From the NCBI GenBank assembly GCA_029069015.1, contig JAIEBL010000148.1, positions 1 to 7,827 of the forward strand: a DNA stretch of 7,827 bases, read 5' to 3'. Source of the stretch: Clostridiales bacterium. GTDB lineage: Bacteria > Bacillota > Clostridia > Christensenellales > Pumilibacteraceae. Under the pieces are notes generated by a model. That model saw only the letters and a program-made list of their open reading frames with translations. It searched no databases and had not been told where the DNA came from. A program made the position numbers and the translations under genes. Numbering within the stretch: position 1 is the stretch's first letter; each line of letters starts with the position of its first letter. Positions 1-5,500 of the stretch are shown one piece after another.

Positions 1-71
1 ACGAGTTATTCGGGGAAGACAAGATGCCGCTGTGCAAAGAAGCGATACGCCTTATAGAGCAGAACGTGTAG
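1..71 (+). CDS. C-terminal end of an unrecognised upstream protein (partial)
   Basis: The frame beginning at base 3 reads 22 codons and ends in TAG at 69-71, giving a tail ELFGEDKMPLCKEAIRLIEQNV. The composition is that of ordinary soluble protein: mixed charge and an amphipathic stretch KEAIRLIEQ that would suit a final helix. This is unlike the strand-rich, Thr/Val-rich repeats downstream, so it belongs to a different kind of protein. Its stop lies 12 bases before the next start codon, so it is probably co-transcribed with the two surface-protein genes. Twenty-two residues are too few to name a family and I do not recognise it. That it is coding at all is inferred from the open frame, the credible amino-acid composition and the tight spacing to the next ribosome binding site. 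Confidence 0.6.
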   Translation, partial: ELFGEDKMPLCKEAIRLIEQNV

Positions 72-73
72 CC

Positions 74-79
74 GAGGGA
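74..79 (+). promoter_or_regulatory. Ribosome binding site of the 815-residue protein
   Basis: GAGGGA lies just upstream of ATG at 84; its GAGG core at 74-77 leaves six bases before the start. It supports the ATG at 84, which also places a lysine-rich N-terminus directly before the hydrophobic segment. The site lies in the 12-base gap after the upstream stop, so no separate promoter fits in this gap. Confidence 0.7.
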
Positions 80-83
80 ATTT

Positions 84-2531
84 ATGTCTAAGTTTAAAAA
101 ATCGGTATTGATATTCGGAGCGTTGATCCTGATGACAGCAGTCGCATTGGGCACTTTTCTGGTGCTATCTTCCATGGATATGATCGCCGCAGATCCGATT
201 GCCGTAGAGTTCACGGTGTTGGACGGTAAAAAAGTATACGACGGAAAACCTTTGGAAGCCGATTGGTACTATATCACGAGCGGCGAGCTGATGAAGGGGC
301 ACTCGGCGGTCGTTTCGTACAGCGGTTCGATCACCGAAGTAGGCGAAGCCGAAAGCGATATGACGGTTCGCATCAAGGACGAAAAAGGCTACGACGTTAC
401 CGACAAATACGCGATCAAAGTCGTGGGCGGCAAGCTGACCGTCACCATGAACGAACTTACCATCAAGCTTCCCGATACGGAAGTTACGTACAGCGGCGAG
501 CGCGTGGAATTTAACACAATCGAGGTGCTCAGCGGCAAGCTCGGCACGGGGCATAAAATCGTACTCGAAGCGGAGGGCGGACTCAACGTGGGTGACCGTC
601 TTTCGTTCGACGACGAAGATCTGAAAGTGTATGACGCCGTCGGAAACGACGTCAGCCGCAATTACAGTATCGATTGCGAAAAGAGCAATCTGACCATATT
701 GCCGCGTCCCGTGACGTTCGCGCCCGTGGGCGGCGTCGTAAAAGTCTACGACGGTATGCCTGTTTCGATCGGGCGGTATGAAATTGTTTCGGGCTCGCTC
801 GCACCGGGGCAGTACGCGAGCGTGAGCGTTTCCGCCGCCCGCCGGTACGGCGACGTCACTGCCGATATGCCCGCAGGCACGACCGAAGTTGCGGCTTGGG
901 GTAAGTACGAGCTTTCCGTGGACAAAACGGATGTTACGATCTACGACAAAGACGGCAACGACGTGACGGACAATTATACCGTTTCGTGCAACGTGCAAAC
1001 GGTGGAAATACAGCGACGCCCGCTTGCGCTCGGGGTTAAAGAAGTACGTAAAACGTACGACGGCGTGGCGTCAACGCCTACGGTGGAAATCACCGACGGC
1101 ACGGTTGCGTCGTATCAGACGCTGACCGCCGCGCGGAGCATTCTGCTTGACGAAACGAACGAAGCCGTAGGAGCGTTGTTGCGTGCTGGGGCGTATAGGG
1201 CGCAAGTCGATATTGCGTCGGTTCAGATCACCGACCGCGAGGGCGCAAACGTGACCGAAAATTACCTGATCGATTGCCCCGAAAGCGTTTCCGTTGTCGA
1301 ACGTCGCGCGCTGACGCTATCGGTCAGAAGCCTTCGTAAAACCTACGACGCAGGCATGGATCGCCCGACGGCGGACGTGACCGACGGTTCGCTTGCGTCA
1401 AAGCAAGCGCTCTATCTGGGCGGTTTGACATACGTTCTTCGGCGTGCCGACGAAGCCGCTACGACGCCCGTTCCTGCGGACGGCATTGTACTGGATGCCG
1501 CTTCGTATTCGGTGAGCGTCAACCGCGGCTCGGTCAAAATCATTCCGAGCGACACCGCATTCGATGCTGCAGACGAAGCGGAAAACTTTGCGGCAAATTA
1601 CGAAATCACCTTGAAATCCGCCGAATATACGATCGAGCGGCGCACGGTGTACGTCGTTGGCTTAGGGCAGTCGTTTACCTACGACGGCGATGCGCATGCC
1701 TGCACGCTTGAGGATAATCAGAAGTACACCGATTCGTCGTTCGTCGACGGGCACAGCGCGGTTCTTACCTATACGAAAGATGCAGAGGTCACGAACGTAG
1801 GGGACGAGGAAGACAACGAGTTTACCTATATCGTCGTGATCGACGCAAGCGCCGCCGAGGTTACGCAAAACTATCTGGTGATCCCCACGTACGGTAAGCT
1901 TACCGTAACGCCGATGGCAGTAACCTTAAAAGGCGAGGGATTAAGCGTTACCTACGGCGACACACCCGTTTTCGATTATCGGAATATAACGGTCGTGACG
2001 GACGATGAGACGAATGCGGAGCTTACCGTGACGCTGTCGAAAGTGAAAATCGAATCCGTTGCGTACGATTACGAGAATGCGACGGCGGTCGTCTACGTTG
2101 AAGCCCCGAAGTTCGTAAACGAAGCGGGCGAAGACGTTACGCAAAACTACGTCCTCAGCGCCGATGCCAATATCGAATACGAGATTACGAAGCGCACCGT
2201 CAAGCTTGCGGTAGGCAGCGGGACGATTGACATGGACATGGTGGATATATTCCTCAGCGGCGGTTGGCGTCAATACGTTACGGTCAACACGAGCACGCCG
2301 CTCGCAGCGGGCGACACACTCGATCTGACAGATATTTCACGGTCGAACGGTTTACGGTATTCGGACGACGACGGCGGTTTGTTTATCCGAATTGCGGATA
2401 TCCACATCGTGCGCGACGGAGAGCGAATCGACGGGAAGTTTTACGAAATAACGTCCGACAGCATTCTCCCGTTCCCGAGCGGTGGCGGCGATGCGATATA
2501 CGGGTTTTTCCCTGTGGTTGACGCAGCGTAA
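84..2531 (+). CDS. Membrane-anchored extracellular protein with seven YDG/MBG-type repeats
   Basis: This is a complete 815-residue protein, probably exported and held at the cell surface as a stalk or spacer. Residues 1-6 (MSKFKK) are basic and residues 7-30 form one hydrophobic segment, a signal anchor or possibly a signal peptide cut near A35-A36. Seven tandem units follow at roughly 40-121, 123-208, 209-312, 313-408, 409-520, 521-611 and 612-704. Most carry Y-D-G (for example KKVYDGK at 49-55), a late NDVT.NY-like motif and a closing beta strand such as KLTV, LTI or YTI. Residues 705-815 are a divergent end region. There is no catalytic motif, no LPxTG-like sorting signal and no second membrane segment. 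The repeats match what is known of the YDG and MBG (YGX-type) families; the family assignment is from motif recall, not a profile search. The next gene encodes a larger protein of the same design 50 bases downstream. Ligand and partner are unknown. Confidence 0.85.
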   Translation: MSKFKKSVLIFGALILMTAVALGTFLVLSSMDMIAADPIAVEFTVLDGKKVYDGKPLEADWYYITSGELMKGHSAVVSYSGSITEVGEAESDMTVRIKDEKGYDVTDKYAIKVVGGKLTVTMNELTIKLPDTEVTYSGERVEFNTIEVLSGKLGTGHKIVLEAEGGLNVGDRLSFDDEDLKVYDAVGNDVSRNYSIDCEKSNLTILPRPVTFAPVGGVVKVYDGMPVSIGRYEIVSGSLAPGQYASVSVSAARRYGDVTADMPAGTTEVAAWGKYELSVDKTDVTIYDKDGNDVTDNYTVSCNVQTVEIQRRPLALGVKEVRKTYDGVASTPTVEITDGTVASYQTLTAARSILLDETNEAVGALLRAGAYRAQVDIASVQITDREGANVTENYLIDCPESVSVVERRALTLSVRSLRKTYDAGMDRPTADVTDGSLASKQALYLGGLTYVLRRADEAATTPVPADGIVLDAASYSVSVNRGSVKIIPSDTAFDAADEAENFAANYEITLKSAEYTIERRTVYVVGLGQSFTYDGDAHACTLEDNQKYTDSSFVDGHSAVLTYTKDAEVTNVGDEEDNEFTYIVVIDASAAEVTQNYLVIPTYGKLTVTPMAVTLKGEGLSVTYGDTPVFDYRNITVVTDDETNAELTVTLSKVKIESVAYDYENATAVVYVEAPKFVNEAGEDVTQNYVLSADANIEYEITKRTVKLAVGSGTIDMDMVDIFLSGGWRQYVTVNTSTPLAAGDTLDLTDISRSNGLRYSDDDGGLFIRIADIHIVRDGERIDGKFYEITSDSILPFPSGGGDAIYGFFPVVDAA
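102..173 (+). other. N-terminal signal anchor of the 815-residue protein
   Basis: Codons for residues 7-30 give an uninterrupted hydrophobic run (SVLIFGALILMTAVALG and onward) preceded by K3, K5 and K6. This is the positive-inside arrangement of a signal peptide or type II anchor. A signal peptidase I site after A36 is possible but weak, since position -3 is Ile. I favour an uncleaved anchor, because the neighbouring protein has a similar segment with no likely cleavage site. Confidence 0.7.
201..2195 (+). repeat. Seven tandem YDG/MBG-type protein repeats
   Basis: Unit boundaries fall at basic residues that close one strand and open the next: LPR at 206-208, QRR at 310-312, ERR at 406-408, ERR at 518-520, and KR at 703-704. 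The turn triad varies: YDG in units 1, 3, 4 and 6, YSG in unit 2, YDA in unit 5, and YGD in unit 7. A late NY motif recurs (NYSID, NYTVS, NYLID, NYEIT, NYLVI, NYVLS), with KY in unit 1. Units 2, 3 and 4 share a cysteine four residues after that Tyr. The repeats are at the protein level: the DNA is well diverged between units and I see no long exact nucleotide repeat. Confidence 0.85.
2196..2528 (+). other. Divergent C-terminal region, possibly a degenerate eighth unit
   Basis: Residues 705-815 lack the YDG triad. They nevertheless begin like a unit (TVKLAVGSG), contain PLAAGDTLDL where other units have an S/G-x-L...GH segment, and carry IRIADIHIVRDG followed by GKFYEITSDSI, which lines up with the VRIKD...KYAI and closing-strand section of unit 1. 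A short tail of about eighteen residues with PSGGGD and an aromatic end (YGFFPVVDAA) follows. I infer a diverged terminal unit that could cap the array or contact a partner. No known domain is recognised. Confidence 0.45.
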
Positions 2532-2571
2532 ACGCGGCGGGACGGCAAAAAGAGCACAATAAAATTCAAGC

Positions 2572-2577
2572 AGAGAG
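2572..2577 (+). promoter_or_regulatory. Weak Shine-Dalgarno-like site of the second repeat protein
   Basis: AGAGAG lies four bases before the ATG at 2582, a poorer match and tighter spacing than the site of the preceding gene. The 50-base gap from 2532 to 2581 contains no clear hairpin with a T-run and no convincing promoter, so read-through from the upstream gene is the simplest reading. No ATG, GTG or TTG in this frame occurs in the gap. The basic N-terminus and the anchor also favour the ATG at 2582 over the internal Met at residue 11. Confidence 0.4.
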
Positions 2578-2581
2578 TAGA

Positions 2582-5500
2582 ATGAGCACGTACGATTTAT
2601 ACAAACAAAAAATGCAGAAGCTTGCGGCGATCAAGAATACGATCGTCCGTTTCCGCGTGCTCATCATATCCGTTTTGGCGGCGGTCATCGCCCTTGTCTT
2701 TACGTTGCTCGGCATTAAAGGCATATTTACGCAAGACCTTACGCTCAAAGCGAGCGATCTGATTTACGGCGACGCAATCGTCTTCGAAACGCCCGCAAAG
2801 GCGATCATGAGCAACGTTTTCTACGAATATGCCGAAGACGGTAGCGACAGTTGGAGCAGACAAAAGCCCACGCGCCCCGGAACGTACAGCGTACGCGCAG
2901 TGGCAAAAGGAGGCTTCGGCAAGAAGTACGGCAAGGCGGCGCAATTTACGATTTCCCGCCGCGCCGCCGCTCTTTCCATTGCGGACGAAAGTCTTGTTTA
3001 CGGCGACGATCCTACGGGGATCACCGCAGACATACTTCCGAGCGATACGCTCGTAAAGGGCGAACTCGAATTTGTTTTTGCCGACTACGCCGCAAGCGAA
3101 ACGGACGTTACGATTGTGCCCGATTCGGTAAAAATCGTAAATGCAAGCGGGGAAGACGTGACGGCGTGCTATACGCTCACGTTGCCGCAAGTGTCCGTCC
3201 GCGTTGCGCAAAGATCGGTCACGGTCGCCCCGCAAGACTTTGCGTCTACTTACTGCGGTACGCCCATTGCCTATGAGAAAAAGGCTTCGCCGTCTACGCT
3301 CGCCGCGCTCGGAAACGGCGATACGATCACCTTCGAAACGCAGGTCGTTGACGATTTTGGCGCGCCTGTTTCGGGCGGACAGATGCCGAAGAATGCGGGG
3401 CGTTATGCGGTAGCGATCATGCAGGATACCGTTCGGATTTTGCACGGCAGCACCGACGTGACGCATCAATACGCCTTTGCTTTCGCGCGCGGTACGTTTA
3501 CGATCCGCCCGCGCGAGATCACCGTTACGCCGCAGCTAATGAGCACCGACTACGACGGCAGAGAACATTCGTTTGCGGGCGGTTACGAAATCGTAAGCGG
3601 GGACGTTCTCGCGGCAGATAAAGCGATATTAGAAAAAGCGCACAAAGCCCGCTATACGGGTAGGACTGCGGACGGTGACCGGGTGGAGAACGCGCTTTCC
3701 GTCACCGAGGCGGGCACGTATTCGATCGTGCTCATCCCCGACGCACTCACCAACTACACGGTGACAGACAGCAAAGCGGGCAGCTTCACGCTAAGGCCCA
3801 GAGAACTGCACGTGCGTACGCTCGATTTTGTTAAGCCGTACGACGGCACGCCTCTCTACGGACGGAGCGAAAGCTATGATGCGGGTAAAGTGCTGCTCCA
3901 AGGCTCGCTTGTAAGCACGCACCGCTTTACGGCACTTGAAGCGGAAGCTACATATATCACCGATGTGCAGAGCAGCGGCGCTCAAAACAAGACGCCGTAC
4001 CGCGTCGTGGATAGCGCGAATCGGAACAAAACCTATAACTATAATATCGTTTACGACAAATACGGCGCTTTGACGATAAGCCGTGCGAAGCTTACGCTTC
4101 GTCCTTCGATGAATACGGGAAGCGTAACCTACGACGGCGCGGTGCATGCGTACGGCGGCGGCTATGAAATCGATTCGGGGGCGGTCTATTCGGCTCTTTC
4201 GCTTAAAGCCTACTTTACGGGCATGACGGCGGGGAATACGACGCTGACGCTCGCAGACAAGGCCGAATACGTCGTCCACGCGGGCGCGTATGCGCTTCTC
4301 TTCGACGAAGCTTTCGTCGCGGCAAACAATCCCAACTACGAAATTTCGTTCGCTACGGGCGCGTTTACCGTATCGAAAGTGTCAGTCGTTATCACGACGG
4401 GTTCGGGAAGCAAACCGTACGACGGTACGGCGCTTTCCGCAGGTGATGCAGGCGTTACCGCACCGTCACCCAACCGTATGTTGCCCGACCGCCATACGAT
4501 AAAAATCGTGCGCGAGTCGATTGCCTACTCGTTTATCACCGTTGCCGATACGCTGAACATGACGAACAACAACGTGCACGCGTGCCGTATCGAAAACGGA
4601 AGAGAGGAAGACGTTTCGTTCGATTTCGATATTTCATACGTATACGGAACGCTTACGATCAACAAGCGTCCCGTAATGCTTGTGCCTGTCGTTACGGGCG
4701 CGGGCGTGCAAAATGTGTTCGGCGGCTATACTAAGGTTTACGACGGCACGATGCCCGATTTCGGTTACGTTGCGCTGTACGCGCTCGAAACGGACGCGCC
4801 GAACGGCGGCGCTTTCGTAGGCAACGAAGAAGATACTTACGTACCTTCGTTTATAGTGACGAGTTTGCTCGGTAAGCTCTTGCCGCACGTCGATTCATAT
4901 ACCGTGCAAATCGAAATGCCGGGCGAAGCGCTTTGCCAAAACTACGTGTTCTCGCTCTCGTCGTGCACGCTGACCGTCACGGCATACGCCGCTACGGTTT
5001 ACACGGGCAGCGGCAGTAAGACGTACGACGGTGCGCCCATGCACGCGCTCTCCAATGGTGTATCCGCGCCTTCGGCAACCTTGCCGCAAGGGCACACGCT
5101 CGAAATCGACGCAACCACGCTTTCCGAGATTTCGCACGTAACGGATACGTACGCAAATAACAACGTTCACGCTTGCCATGTTCTCAACGAAGCGAACGAA
5201 GTCGTTGATGATGATTTTGTGTTTACCTACGTGTACGGCACGCTTACGATCATGCCGCGATCGGTGGAAATCACGCCGGATATCACGCAGGTCAACGGGG
5301 TGGACATCAGCGGAAAACTGAACAACGGCGCGGTCGTCTACGACGGGTATCTGTACGACCGTTTCGGCTATACGGCGGTAAATCTCGCAAACGGCGAAAC
5401 GCTGGACAACAGGTGCGTTGCGTACGTTCGCGGCACACTTGCAAGCGGCGGCACATGCACGAGAGGAATTTTCGTGTACGCGGCGGGCGACTATACCGTA

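Noticed and set aside
1..71. Naming the upstream protein from its last 22 residues
   Set aside because: The tail is too short and has no diagnostic motif; any family name would be a guess.
2487..2510. LPFPSGGG in the first protein as a sortase-like signal
   Set aside because: It does not match LPxTG or the known variants with T/S-G at the right positions, and no hydrophobic segment with a basic tail follows it.
2532..2581. Possible terminator or promoter between the two large genes
   Set aside because: GGCGGGACGGC followed by an A-run does not form a stable hairpin with a T-run, and I find no paired -35/-10 elements with suitable spacing.
2829..3413. Overlapping + strand frames of 69-141 codons in other registers
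   Set aside because: They overlap the continuous 2582-7827 frame, encode Arg-rich low-complexity products and have no ribosome binding site. They are out-of-frame shadows.
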